Shown here one piece after another: positions 1-7,291 of a DNA stretch of 33,128 bases. A program made the translations under genes and the position numbers. The stretch spans positions 1 through 33,128 of the forward strand of contig JBOFIR010000223.1 in NCBI GenBank assembly GCA_051650265.1, in the 5' to 3' direction. Positions within the stretch are counted from its first letter, which is position 1, and the number at the start of each line of letters is the position of its first letter. The notes under the pieces are model-generated. The model was not told the DNA's origin, ran no database searches, and saw only the letters and a program-made list of their open reading frames with translations. The stretch is from JBOFEH01 sp051650265. GTDB taxonomy: Bacteria; Bacillota; Clostridia; Lachnospirales; Cellulosilyticaceae.

Positions 1-411
1 AAAGACATTGGACTTGGCAACTTTAGTCAAATTCCTTGTGGGATTCCAGGGGTAGAGCATAGGCCGCAGCTGATGGCCACATATGGTGTTGCTGCGGGGC
101 GCATGACACTATCACAGATGGTAGCATTACTGAGTACCAATGCTGCAAAGCTCTTTGGGGTTTATCCAAGAAAAGGGACATTGCAAGTGGGAAGTGATGC
201 AGATATAGTGATTTGGAATCCTCACTATGAGGGAATGATTACGGCGCAGCAACAATTACAAAATGTGGACTATACCCCTTATGAAGGATTTAAGGTGTCA
301 GGAAGAGCAGAGCATGTGTTGCTCCGGGGTGAACTTGTGGTGAAAGCAGGGCAAGTCATTCAAGAATGCAAAGGACATTATGTCCCAAGGCGTGCAGTGT
401 ATTGTGAATAA
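1..411 (+). CDS. Dihydropyrimidinase / D-hydantoinase family amidohydrolase, C-terminal part
   Basis: The reading frame is open from base 1, so the 5' end lies outside the window; 136 codons remain before the TAA. The segment with STNAAKLFGVYPRKGT followed by VGSDADIVIWNP is the typical C-terminal end of dihydropyrimidinases and D-hydantoinases, where the chain leaves the metal-binding barrel and enters the small beta domain. These cytoplasmic zinc amidohydrolases open cyclic ureides such as dihydropyrimidines or hydantoins. The catalytic residues lie upstream and cannot be checked. In anaerobes such genes often belong to purine or selenium-dependent hydroxylase clusters, and yqeC/yqeB homologues lie about 13 kb downstream, so a link is possible but unproven. 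Allantoinase or dihydroorotase is less likely given the ending. Confidence 0.82.
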   Translation, partial: KDIGLGNFSQIPCGIPGVEHRPQLMATYGVAAGRMTLSQMVALLSTNAAKLFGVYPRKGTLQVGSDADIVIWNPHYEGMITAQQQLQNVDYTPYEGFKVSGRAEHVLLRGELVVKAGQVIQECKGHYVPRRAVYCE

Positions 412-420
412 CGTGGTGGA

Positions 421-452
421 AAGAGGGGGCATGGAGAATGCCCCCTCTTTTT
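421..452 (+). terminator. Intrinsic terminator of the hydantoinase-type gene
   Basis: A perfect 12-bp stem (421-432 with 438-449) rich in G and C has a 5-base loop and ends in a run of T. It starts 9 bases after the stop codon of the hydantoinase-type gene and separates it from the ABC-F gene. Confidence 0.9.
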
Positions 453-461
453 GGGGAAGTA

Positions 462-490
462 TGATACAAGTGTAGAATATGTGTTATAAT
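462..490 (+). promoter_or_regulatory. Putative promoter of the ABC-F gene
   Basis: A perfect TATAAT (485-490) has a weak -35-like TGATAC (462-467) 17 bases upstream. The start site would be near 497, giving a leader of only about 37 bases before the ATG at 534, with an AGGAGG site at about 523-528. There is no room for the leader-peptide attenuator seen in front of several antibiotic-inducible ABC-F genes. Confidence 0.5.
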
Positions 491-533
491 AAGACGCAAG
501 TATTGACTAGAAGAGCCGCACAGGAGGTGTTAT

Positions 534-2114
534 ATGCCTAAAATAACAATTAGCAAAATGAGCTACTACTACGTAGATTTTTATAATCCCGTATTTGAAA
601 ATGTCAACCTTAACCTTAAATCTGAGTGGAAGATTGGGCTGATCGGAAGAAACGGACGTGGGAAAACCACATTACTCAAACTGCTGCAGGGAGAACTTGA
701 ACCAACAGCGGGTAAGATTAATATGCCTATGGAAGTTGAGTATTTTCCGTATACAAGTGAGTGTGCCTATACACGCACCATGGATCGTATCAAAGAATAT
801 GTAGGCCAGCTTAAATCGATAGAAGATACAATGGAACAAATCATTGCAGAAAATGATGAAGGACGTTTTGATGAATATGCCCAGCTTCAAGATCACTATC
901 TCGAGTTAGATGGCTATGAGATGGAAAGCAAAATTCTCAAAGAGATGGATGATATGGGACTAGATCCCAAGCTCCTTGAGCGTGACTTTGATACATTATC
1001 AGGTGGCGAAAAGACGAGAATCATGTTACTCACACTCTTTCTGAGAAAGAAGCAATTCATTTTATTGGATGAGCCGACCAATCACCTTGATGAAGCTGGT
1101 AAGGATGCTGTAGCGCAGTATCTTCAGAAGAAAAAAGGATTTATTCTGGTGTCTCACGATCGTGAGTTCCTAGACCGCGTGATTGACCATGTGCTTTCTA
1201 TTAATAAGAAAGATATCACAATTGAACATGGTAATTACTCAAGTTGGAAGGCGAACAAAGAGAAGCGTGAGCAGTATGAACTGCGAACCAAGGAGCGCCT
1301 AGAAGAGGAGATTGAGCAGCTTGAACGTAGTGCACGCGTAAGCCGTACTTGGGCGCAGTGGGGCAACACACAGAAGTATCAGTTTGCTTCAAATGGCAGA
1401 GCGAATGGGGTGCAGACATATATGAAGCAGGCCAAACGTTCTGAAGCGAGAGCTCAGGATAATCTTGAGTACAAGAAATCCCTCCTTCAAAACTATGAAG
1501 AGGTGAAGGCGTTAACACTTTATCAAGATGAAGAAGATGACAGTGCCGGATGTCTCGTCAGAGCAGACAAGCTCAGTTTTGCGTATCCTGATGCAACGAA
1601 GAAGGTGCTTAGAAACCTCAGTCTTGAGATTGAGACGGGCGATCGCATATGGGTCAAAGGGACAAATGGGGTAGGAAAGAGTACGCTATTAAGACTTTTG
1701 GGTGGTAGCCTATCTCATGAACAGATTCAATATGCTGAGGGCATCAAGGTTGCAGTGGTGGAGCAGGAGCCATCTTGGAAATCAGGATATGTAAGTGATT
1801 ATTTAGAGGCGCATAAAGGGACCAGGCATGTGACAAACTTCCTAGAGCTTTGTGACGTCTTTGAGCTACCAGAGAACTTCCTAGATCGCCCGCTAGAGAC
1901 GTATAGTAGCGGTGAACTTAAGAAGGTCAACATTGCCAAGGCACTCTCAGAAGAAAATCATCTGATTATACTGGATGAGCCGCTCAATTATATGGATACG
2001 TATTTTAGTGAGCAGCTAGAGGCAGCAATCCTTGAATACCAACCAACGATTGTCTTTGTAGAACATGATCGCTGGTTTGGAAAGAAAATCAGTACACAAA
2101 CGATTCATTTATAA
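534..2114 (+). CDS. ABC-F family ATPase, Lsa/CplR-like ribosomal protection protein
   Basis: A 526-residue soluble protein carries two ABC ATPase domains and no membrane segments. The first domain has Walker A GRNGRGKTT (about residue 38), signature LSGGEKTR and Walker B FILLDEPTNHLD. The second has Walker A GTNGVGKST, a degenerate signature YSSGELKK and Walker B LIILDEPLNYMD. A charged linker with a coiled-coil character (about residues 240-330) joins them, as expected for the P-site tRNA-interacting arm of ABC-F proteins. The short N-terminus, the GRNGRGKTT motif and the LDEPLNYMD form resemble the Lsa/Vga/CplR group, which displaces lincosamides, pleuromutilins and streptogramin A from the ribosome. 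Resistance is an inference; a housekeeping translation factor is the alternative. It is monocistronic, with terminators on both sides. Confidence 0.86.
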   Translation: MPKITISKMSYYYVDFYNPVFENVNLNLKSEWKIGLIGRNGRGKTTLLKLLQGELEPTAGKINMPMEVEYFPYTSECAYTRTMDRIKEYVGQLKSIEDTMEQIIAENDEGRFDEYAQLQDHYLELDGYEMESKILKEMDDMGLDPKLLERDFDTLSGGEKTRIMLLTLFLRKKQFILLDEPTNHLDEAGKDAVAQYLQKKKGFILVSHDREFLDRVIDHVLSINKKDITIEHGNYSSWKANKEKREQYELRTKERLEEEIEQLERSARVSRTWAQWGNTQKYQFASNGRANGVQTYMKQAKRSEARAQDNLEYKKSLLQNYEEVKALTLYQDEEDDSAGCLVRADKLSFAYPDATKKVLRNLSLEIETGDRIWVKGTNGVGKSTLLRLLGGSLSHEQIQYAEGIKVAVVEQEPSWKSGYVSDYLEAHKGTRHVTNFLELCDVFELPENFLDRPLETYSSGELKKVNIAKALSEENHLIILDEPLNYMDTYFSEQLEAAILEYQPTIVFVEHDRWFGKKISTQTIHL

Positions 2115-2124
2115 AATATGATTC

Positions 2125-2159
2125 AAGCAATCTTAAGGTAATCTTAAGGTTGCTTTTAG
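2125..2159 (+). terminator. Terminator of the ABC-F gene, overlapping phased repeats
   Basis: A 14-bp stem (2125-2138 with 2142-2155, two G-U pairs) has a 3-base loop and a short T-rich tail, beginning 10 bases after the stop codon. The arms of this hairpin are the same bases as the first two TTAAGGT repeats, so the element may serve both as terminator and as operator for the next operon. Confidence 0.62.
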
Positions 2160-2172
2160 TTTGCCTTAAAGT
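2133..2172 (+). promoter_or_regulatory. Phased TTAAGGT repeats, likely response-regulator operator
   Basis: TTAAGGT occurs at 2133-2139 and again at 2144-2150. A degenerate TTTAGTT lies at 2155-2161 and TTAAAGT at 2166-2172. All four starts are exactly 11 bp apart, the spacing at which OmpR/PhoB-type regulators bind head to tail. The array ends 8 bases before a -10-like TATGCT (2181-2186), where activators of this family bind in place of a good -35 box. The operon encodes such a regulator (4637-5335), so autoregulation is the simplest reading. Confidence 0.6.
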
Positions 2173-2227
2173 AGGCGGCGTATGCTAGAACTATCAAATG
2201 AAACAAACGATAGGGGAGGCAAAATAA

Positions 2228-2908
2228 ATGTTAAAATGCGAGGCACTTACAAAGTATTATGATAAAAAATGTATAGTTAATCAATTATCCTTTGAAGTGA
2301 AAAGGGGAGAGGTCTTTGCACTGCTTGGAAGTAATGGTGCAGGTAAAACCACTACAATCAAGATGCTGCTAGGTCTGACACAAGCGGATGGCGGCGTCGT
2401 GACGAAAAAAGAGGATCTTACAGTAGGGTATTCACCAGAGACACCTTATTTCTCACCTTATATGACGGGGTTAGAGACAATGATTTATTATGGCAGGATT
2501 CAGGGGGTAGACAAACAAACAATCTGCCAACAGGCAAAAGCATTACTAGGCCGAGTAGGTCTTGAGATAGATGGCACAAAGGTGAAGCATTATTCAAAGG
2601 GGATGATTCAGAGACTCGGATTGGCACAGGCCTTATTGGGAGAGCCAGAACTTTTGATTTTGGATGAACCCACGGCGGGATTAGATGCCTTGGGACGTAT
2701 CGAAATGCTACAAATCATCAAGATGCTCAAGGATGAGGGGAAGACGGTGATCATCAATTCTCATATTCTAGCAGACATTGAGAAAGTCTGTGATCGGGGA
2801 ATCATGATGAAGAAGGGTGAATTGATGGGTGTATGGGAAAATAAGCCGGATGTGAAGGGGCGTTCATTAGAGATGATATTTGTAGAAACTGTAGGGGGGA
2901 TTTTGTAA
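2228..2908 (+). CDS. ABC transporter ATP-binding protein (ABC-2 / BcrA-like)
   Basis: A 226-residue ATPase that should power the permease encoded next. It has Walker A LLGSNGAGKTTT (about residues 32-43), the signature variant YSKGMIQRLG and Walker B LLILDEPTAGLD, followed by a switch histidine in INSHIL. The SKGM-type signature is usual in ATPases paired with ABC-2 exporters and bacitracin-type resistance transporters. It is a compact version that stops soon after the switch region, without the C-terminal extension of longer drug-export ATPases. A GGGGAGG site precedes the ATG, and the stop overlaps the permease start (TAATG), indicating translational coupling. Substrate unknown. Confidence 0.9.
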   Translation: MLKCEALTKYYDKKCIVNQLSFEVKRGEVFALLGSNGAGKTTTIKMLLGLTQADGGVVTKKEDLTVGYSPETPYFSPYMTGLETMIYYGRIQGVDKQTICQQAKALLGRVGLEIDGTKVKHYSKGMIQRLGLAQALLGEPELLILDEPTAGLDALGRIEMLQIIKMLKDEGKTVIINSHILADIEKVCDRGIMMKKGELMGVWENKPDVKGRSLEMIFVETVGGIL

Positions 2909-3663
2909 TGAAGATAATGATGAGTGCAATGAGGGAAAAGATGAGACGCAAGGAACTTTATATCGTAACGGGAATAGGGATAGTACTCATCCTTCTTTTT
3001 ACAACAGGAAAAGGGACTTTGTCTATTAATGGTATACCCATTACGGATTATGAGAATTTGCTTCCGATTCTACTGGTTGTGGTCAATGCACTCGGAGGCG
3101 GGCTAGCCATCGCACTGAGTATGGGCACAATCCCTCAGGAGTATGCACGCCAAACAAGTCATCTTGTCTGGGTGCGGGGTGTGAGCCAGCTACGCTATCA
3201 TGGCGAGCTAACACTTGCTAATATGCTCAGTAGTGGCATCGCTGTGGGAATTATGTATAGCAGTATTATAGGACTTACCCTTACCAAGGATGTGACCATG
3301 AATGGGTGGGAACTAGGGGGGGCATTTATCTTATTGGCACTCAATACGATGCTTGTCAGTTTGTTTGTCAGTGTACTGAGTATTAAGTTGTCAGGCCCTA
3401 TGGTGGGTGTGATTGCCTTGGGCTGTTATGGCATAGGTCTTTTTCATAGTGGCTTATCATTTCTTACAGGCACAATCACAGGGATCAGCCGAAGTGTTCT
3501 AGAAGTGGTGTTAAGGATTGTACCCGATCTGAGTGCACTTCAAAATGAAGCAAGTCATCTTCTAAGTGGGAAGGATGTAGCGCTTCATGTGGTTTTGAGA
3601 AGCCTGCTGATGCTCTATGTATTATCTTGGGGGCTTGTTATACTTAAAAGAAAGGAAGCATAG
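2908..3663 (+). CDS. ABC transporter permease, about six membrane segments
   Basis: A 251-residue, strongly hydrophobic protein with about six predicted membrane helices, beginning near residues 18-34 and ending with a helix near residues 229-246. A short cytoplasmic N-terminus rich in Lys, Arg and Met precedes the first. The start overlaps the stop of the ATPase gene by one base, and the two should form one transporter. The fold and length fit ABC-2-type permeases, although no family motif is strong enough to name a substrate. Neighbouring genes for an extracytoplasmic HExxH protein and a two-component system suggest peptide export or envelope defence. Confidence 0.78.
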   Translation: MKIMMSAMREKMRRKELYIVTGIGIVLILLFTTGKGTLSINGIPITDYENLLPILLVVVNALGGGLAIALSMGTIPQEYARQTSHLVWVRGVSQLRYHGELTLANMLSSGIAVGIMYSSIIGLTLTKDVTMNGWELGGAFILLALNTMLVSLFVSVLSIKLSGPMVGVIALGCYGIGLFHSGLSFLTGTITGISRSVLEVVLRIVPDLSALQNEASHLLSGKDVALHVVLRSLLMLYVLSWGLVILKRKEA

Positions 3664-3669
3664 GGACTT

Positions 3670-4626
3670 ATGAAACAGTCAAGAAGGGAGAGGTGCAACG
3701 TGAGAAAGATTGGCTATGGGTTAGTAGGCGTCATGCTACTAGTGGGGACATTGGCTACGGGAACGTATGGGTTAAGTAAGCGCAATCGTATGATTTATAC
3801 AGAGGTGATAGCGCTACAAGATGAAATCACAAAACTAGGATTTAAGCAGTTTGAGCTAGTAGATTATCCAGTGAGCTTCTATGATGGACGGAAAGATTAT
3901 GTGATGAGTGGTCAAGAGGACTCATTGGTAGTCAATGAGAGAAATGCAGTCTTGCCGGTTTTTGCAGGAACAACTTATTGGGTGGATGGGACATACAATG
4001 TGATCGTCCCAACAATAGAAAAGATGCGTAGTCTGTATCAGGTGATGGCTAGTAGCCTATCAGATGAAGAGATGGACCAGGAGCATGTGAGCGTTGTCTG
4101 GCATGAGGCTTTTCATGCCTATCAGATGACACGGTATCAAAGGACATTGGAGCAGCTTCTAGATGACCCAACATTAGAAAAGAGTGAGGACTTACAACGT
4201 GTTATCGTGGAAGCAGTGGACCGAAATGAAGAAGTGATGCAGCTTCATGAAAAGGGCATGAAGGCATTAAAAGAAGCTGCTAGTAGTCAGAATATTGACC
4301 AAATAAGAAAAGCTGTATTAGAATACAAGAAATGGGAGGATGCAAAAGCACGCAAGCTTCCAGAAGAAGTGCGCGCTTTAGAAGATTACTATGAACGTGT
4401 AGAAGGTACAGCGCGCTATGTAGAAGCGTATGTTTATCAGTTGCAACATGGTCAAGATGCTTTTGAAAGGCGGTATATCCAAGACGTAGGAAGCGATATG
4501 GGGGGAAGTGCCAAATATTATACAAGCGGGATGCTCAAGTGTTTGATTCTAGATCGCTTAGACCCTGAGTGGAAGGATGACTATCAATTTGATCAGTCTT
4601 TGACAGCGTTGTTGTATAGCAAATAA
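3670..4626 (+). CDS. Membrane-anchored HExxH (zincin-like) protein of unknown family
   Basis: A 318-residue protein with a basic N-terminus, one hydrophobic segment (about residues 15-33) and a large extracytoplasmic part. VVWHEAFHAYQ holds an HExxH zinc-binding motif (His145, Glu146, His149). About 96 residues later YERVEGTARYVE offers Glu245 as a plausible third ligand, the arrangement of gluzincin peptidases. A helical, charge-rich stretch separates the two sites. I do not recognise the family, and peptidase activity is inferred from the motif. GTG at 3700 is an alternative start with a better spaced GGGAGAGG site; it would leave a short basic end before the anchor. The gene sits 6 bases after the permease and 10 before the response regulator, so it belongs to the operon. 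Confidence 0.72.
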   Translation: MKQSRRERCNVRKIGYGLVGVMLLVGTLATGTYGLSKRNRMIYTEVIALQDEITKLGFKQFELVDYPVSFYDGRKDYVMSGQEDSLVVNERNAVLPVFAGTTYWVDGTYNVIVPTIEKMRSLYQVMASSLSDEEMDQEHVSVVWHEAFHAYQMTRYQRTLEQLLDDPTLEKSEDLQRVIVEAVDRNEEVMQLHEKGMKALKEAASSQNIDQIRKAVLEYKKWEDAKARKLPEEVRALEDYYERVEGTARYVEAYVYQLQHGQDAFERRYIQDVGSDMGGSAKYYTSGMLKCLILDRLDPEWKDDYQFDQSLTALLYSK

Positions 4627-4636
4627 GGAGGTTGAG

Positions 4637-5335
4637 ATGAAGTATACGATATTAGCAGCAGATGACGAATACGAATTACTAGAAGCTTTAGAACTTTTTA
4701 TGAAGCGGGAGGGACTAGAACTGATCAAAGCAAAAGATGGCATTGAAGCATTAAAACTGTTTGAGGAGCGAGTACCGCACCTTATTTTATTAGATATTAT
4801 GATGCCTGGTTTAGATGGCTATGCGGTGCTCAGAAAAATAAGAGAAGAAAGTAAAGTACCTGCTATTATGCTGACGGCAAGAGGTGAAGACTATAATAAG
4901 ATTCTTGGACTAGACCTTGGTGCAGATGATTATATTACCAAACCGTACAATCCTATGGAAGTGGTGGCTCGGGTCAAAGCGCAGCTCAGAAGAAGCTATG
5001 ATTATATGGAACAGATGGGAGTAGAGGAAGAGAAAAAGATCACATTGTTTGATCTAACACTATCCCCTGAGGAAGGGACACTTACCAAAGCTGGGCGAGT
5101 AATTGGCCTGACGAAGACAGAATTTCGCATACTAGAACTTTTGATGAAAAATCCTAATCGTATTTTTACGAAGCAACAAATTTTCAGCTATGGGTGGGAT
5201 GATGCCTATATGGAGGATGATAATACTGTGATGGTACATATGAGTAACTTGCGTGCAAAAATAGAAGATCAACCTAAGAATCCTGTGATGCTCAAGACGG
5301 TCAAAGGCTTGGGGTATAAATTTGTGAAGGAATAA
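4637..5335 (+). CDS. OmpR/PhoB-family response regulator
   Basis: A 232-residue two-domain regulator. The receiver domain (about 1-120) has the acidic pair AADDE, the phosphorylation site Asp53 in LILLDIMMPGLDG, the conserved Thr in MLTARG and the Lys in YITKPY. The C-terminal half (about 135-232) is a winged-helix domain with the family ending VKGLGYKF. An AAGGAGG site lies 4-10 bases before the ATG. It is encoded 10 bases after the HExxH gene and 4 before its histidine kinase. The phased repeats at 2133-2172 fit the binding pattern of this family and are the probable target. The signal is unknown. Confidence 0.94.
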   Translation: MKYTILAADDEYELLEALELFMKREGLELIKAKDGIEALKLFEERVPHLILLDIMMPGLDGYAVLRKIREESKVPAIMLTARGEDYNKILGLDLGADDYITKPYNPMEVVARVKAQLRRSYDYMEQMGVEEEKKITLFDLTLSPEEGTLTKAGRVIGLTKTEFRILELLMKNPNRIFTKQQIFSYGWDDAYMEDDNTVMVHMSNLRAKIEDQPKNPVMLKTVKGLGYKFVKE

Positions 5336-5339
5336 CAGT

Positions 5340-6737
5340 ATGAAGCTTATGAGAAAAAAGTTTAAGGTAGGCATTTTTCATCAATTACTAGGTAGCTATG
5401 TCATCTTTTCAGTACTGCTCATTGTGTCTTTTATCATCACCATGTTTGTGGTGGCCATGGGGATATCAAAGGGGCAGATGAATCAAGTGATGCCGTCTAT
5501 GTTGGTAGATCAGGAAGGACATATTGGGGATTTGAGTAGTCTTTCACATCTAGGGGGATGGATAGAGGTACTTGACGCGCAGTACCAGACAATAGAGGTA
5601 TACGGAGCAAAGCAGACAGATCAGAGGACGTATACACCGTCTGATTTGTATCAGATACTCAGTATACAAGAGGGGTCAAAGTTACCGTATGTAGGTTTTT
5701 TGACAGAGGTTCAAAAGCCAGAGGGGATTTATTATTACATTGTGTTTGTGAGCAGAAGTGCAATGACGTTTAAACCCACTTTGTTAATATCAGCAGATAA
5801 TGAACTTGCAAGTTGGGCACCAATCGTTGTGATTGTATTTTTTGCATTGTTTGGACTCAATTGTGTTTTGCTCAGTGTGTATCTGAGCCGAAAGATCAAA
5901 AAACCTTTGCGTCAGATTGTAGGCGGCATGAAACGTGTCAAACAAGGTGAGCAGCAAGTGAGATTAGACTTTCAGACAGAAGCAGAGTTTGAAGAGATTA
6001 GAGACACGTTTAATACGATGATCGCGACTATAGTCTCGCAAAATTTGGAAAAAAGTCAACTTGAGCAAAAGAAAAATAAGATGCTTTTGGAGTTGTCGCA
6101 TGATATCAAAACACCGATCGCAACAATCAAGAGCTATGCCAAGGCACTTGATGCAGGGCTTGTGGCAGAGGAGAAAAAGCAAGGTTATTATCAAACTATT
6201 GATCACAAAGCTGATCGGGTATGTCATTTGGCAGAAGATCTCTTCATGATGCTGAAGATGGACCATGCGGATTACCAGCTTCAAAAAGTAAGAGGAGATG
6301 CAGGTGAGCTTCTTCGCCAGATTTGCGTGGAGTACTATGATGAAGTAGAGTCAGCAGGACTTGTACTAGAACCCGATATCCCGGAGGAAGCTTATTGGAT
6401 CCAGATGGATGAGCATCTCATCGGAAGAGTACTCGGAAATCTGATGACAAATGCGATTAAGTATAATCGTACAGGAAGTCAGGTGAGCGTCAGCATACAT
6501 CACGTGGCGGAATCGCTTGAAATATGTGTCTTAGATGATGGGGCATGCATTCAAGAAGAGATGAGGGTGCAACTTTTTGAAGCTTTTTCAAGAGGGGATC
6601 GTGCAAGAAAGACAGATGGTGGCACAGGATTAGGACTGGCGATTGCCAAGGCTATTGTAGAAAAACACGATGGTAGGATCACTTATGAGGTTAGGGAGCA
6701 GATGAATTGCTTCAAGATAGATCTCCCTGTGACTTAG
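5340..6737 (+). CDS. Membrane histidine kinase of the operon
   Basis: A 465-residue sensor kinase. Two membrane helices (about 15-41 and 158-182) flank an extracytoplasmic domain of about 115 residues, followed by a HAMP linker. The H box is ELSHDIKTPIATI with phospho-acceptor His254; the N box is LMTNAIKYN (Asn371), and GGTGLGLAIAKAI forms the G2 box. The G1 box reads DDGACI where DDGxGI is usual, an Ala-Cys variant worth noting. The sensor domain is larger than in intramembrane-sensing bacitracin kinases, so it probably reads an extracellular ligand or its own transporter or protease partner. It is the last gene of the operon, and no clear terminator follows. Confidence 0.93.
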   Translation: MKLMRKKFKVGIFHQLLGSYVIFSVLLIVSFIITMFVVAMGISKGQMNQVMPSMLVDQEGHIGDLSSLSHLGGWIEVLDAQYQTIEVYGAKQTDQRTYTPSDLYQILSIQEGSKLPYVGFLTEVQKPEGIYYYIVFVSRSAMTFKPTLLISADNELASWAPIVVIVFFALFGLNCVLLSVYLSRKIKKPLRQIVGGMKRVKQGEQQVRLDFQTEAEFEEIRDTFNTMIATIVSQNLEKSQLEQKKNKMLLELSHDIKTPIATIKSYAKALDAGLVAEEKKQGYYQTIDHKADRVCHLAEDLFMMLKMDHADYQLQKVRGDAGELLRQICVEYYDEVESAGLVLEPDIPEEAYWIQMDEHLIGRVLGNLMTNAIKYNRTGSQVSVSIHHVAESLEICVLDDGACIQEEMRVQLFEAFSRGDRARKTDGGTGLGLAIAKAIVEKHDGRITYEVREQMNCFKIDLPVT

Positions 6738-6746
6738 TATTTTATA

Positions 6747-6776
6747 CCTCTTAGTACGGATCATTGACCTCTTAGT
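6747..6776 (+). promoter_or_regulatory. Two 9-bp direct repeats, putative LytTR binding sites
   Basis: CCTCTTAGT occurs at 6747-6755 and identically at 6768-6776, separated by 12 bases. Pairs of 9-bp direct repeats with 12-13 bases between them are the known site layout of LytTR regulators such as AgrA, although the bases do not match the AgrA consensus. A third CTTAGT lies at 6733-6738, across the kinase stop codon. The pair ends 9 bases upstream of the -35 box of the LytTR gene. Confidence 0.55.
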
Positions 6777-6785
6777 GTAAAGGTG

Positions 6786-6813
6786 TTCACAGCTAAGTGA
6801 AAAAGGGTATAAT
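6786..6813 (+). promoter_or_regulatory. Promoter of the LytTR-LiaF pair
   Basis: TTCACA (6786-6791) and a perfect TATAAT (6808-6813) are 16 bases apart. The -35 box is part of a small inverted repeat, TTCAC-N6-GTGAA. The transcript would begin near 6820, just before a GGAG site and the ATG at 6835. Confidence 0.7.
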
Positions 6814-6834
6814 GAATCTATAGGGAGTGAGGAG

Positions 6835-7290
6835 ATGAAAATACGCATTGAAATTGAGGATGGGATTGCAGAAAATGAAGTGATTATTCGGTGTAGTGAG
6901 CTCAGTGCAGAAGTGGCGCAGATTCAAAGGGCCCTATCGGAAATTTGCCTACAGACTGTCAATATTACATTTTATAAAGACAACACGGAGTATTATATTG
7001 GACTAGATGAGATTTTATTTTTTGAAACAGAAGCAAGTGGGATTAATGCCCATACATGTGATAGCGTTTACCAAGTGAAATACAAGCTCTATGAGTTAGA
7101 AGAACTTTTGCCAAGGCAGTTTATGCGTGTATCCAAATCAAGTATTCTGAATATCAGCAAGATCTATGCGATAGAACGAAGCTTGACAGCTGCCAGTACA
7201 GTAGAATTTCAAAACACTTATAAAAAAGTTTACGTTTCAAGAAATTATTATAAAGCGTTGAAAAATAAATTATTAGAAGTGAGGCGATAA
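6835..7290 (+). CDS. LytTR-domain DNA-binding regulator
   Basis: A 151-residue protein with an N-terminal part of about 45 residues that has no receiver domain, followed by a LytTR DNA-binding domain. Family hallmarks are YYIGLDEILFFETE, the segment YKLYELEELLP and FMRVSKSSILNISKI. Such stand-alone LytTR proteins are usually encoded beside a small membrane protein that controls them or is controlled by them. Here the partner starts two bases after the stop, with a GTG. The double site at 6747-6776 suggests autoregulation. No phosphorylation site is present, so the signal must arrive another way, possibly through the membrane partner. Confidence 0.9.
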   Translation: MKIRIEIEDGIAENEVIIRCSELSAEVAQIQRALSEICLQTVNITFYKDNTEYYIGLDEILFFETEASGINAHTCDSVYQVKYKLYELEELLPRQFMRVSKSSILNISKIYAIERSLTAASTVEFQNTYKKVYVSRNYYKALKNKLLEVRR

Positions 7291-7291
7291 G

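Noticed and set aside
1216..1518. Long open frames opposite real genes, for example within the ABC-F gene, the kinase and ilvB1.
   Set aside because: They are antisense shadows of well supported genes, without ribosome sites or recognisable protein features.
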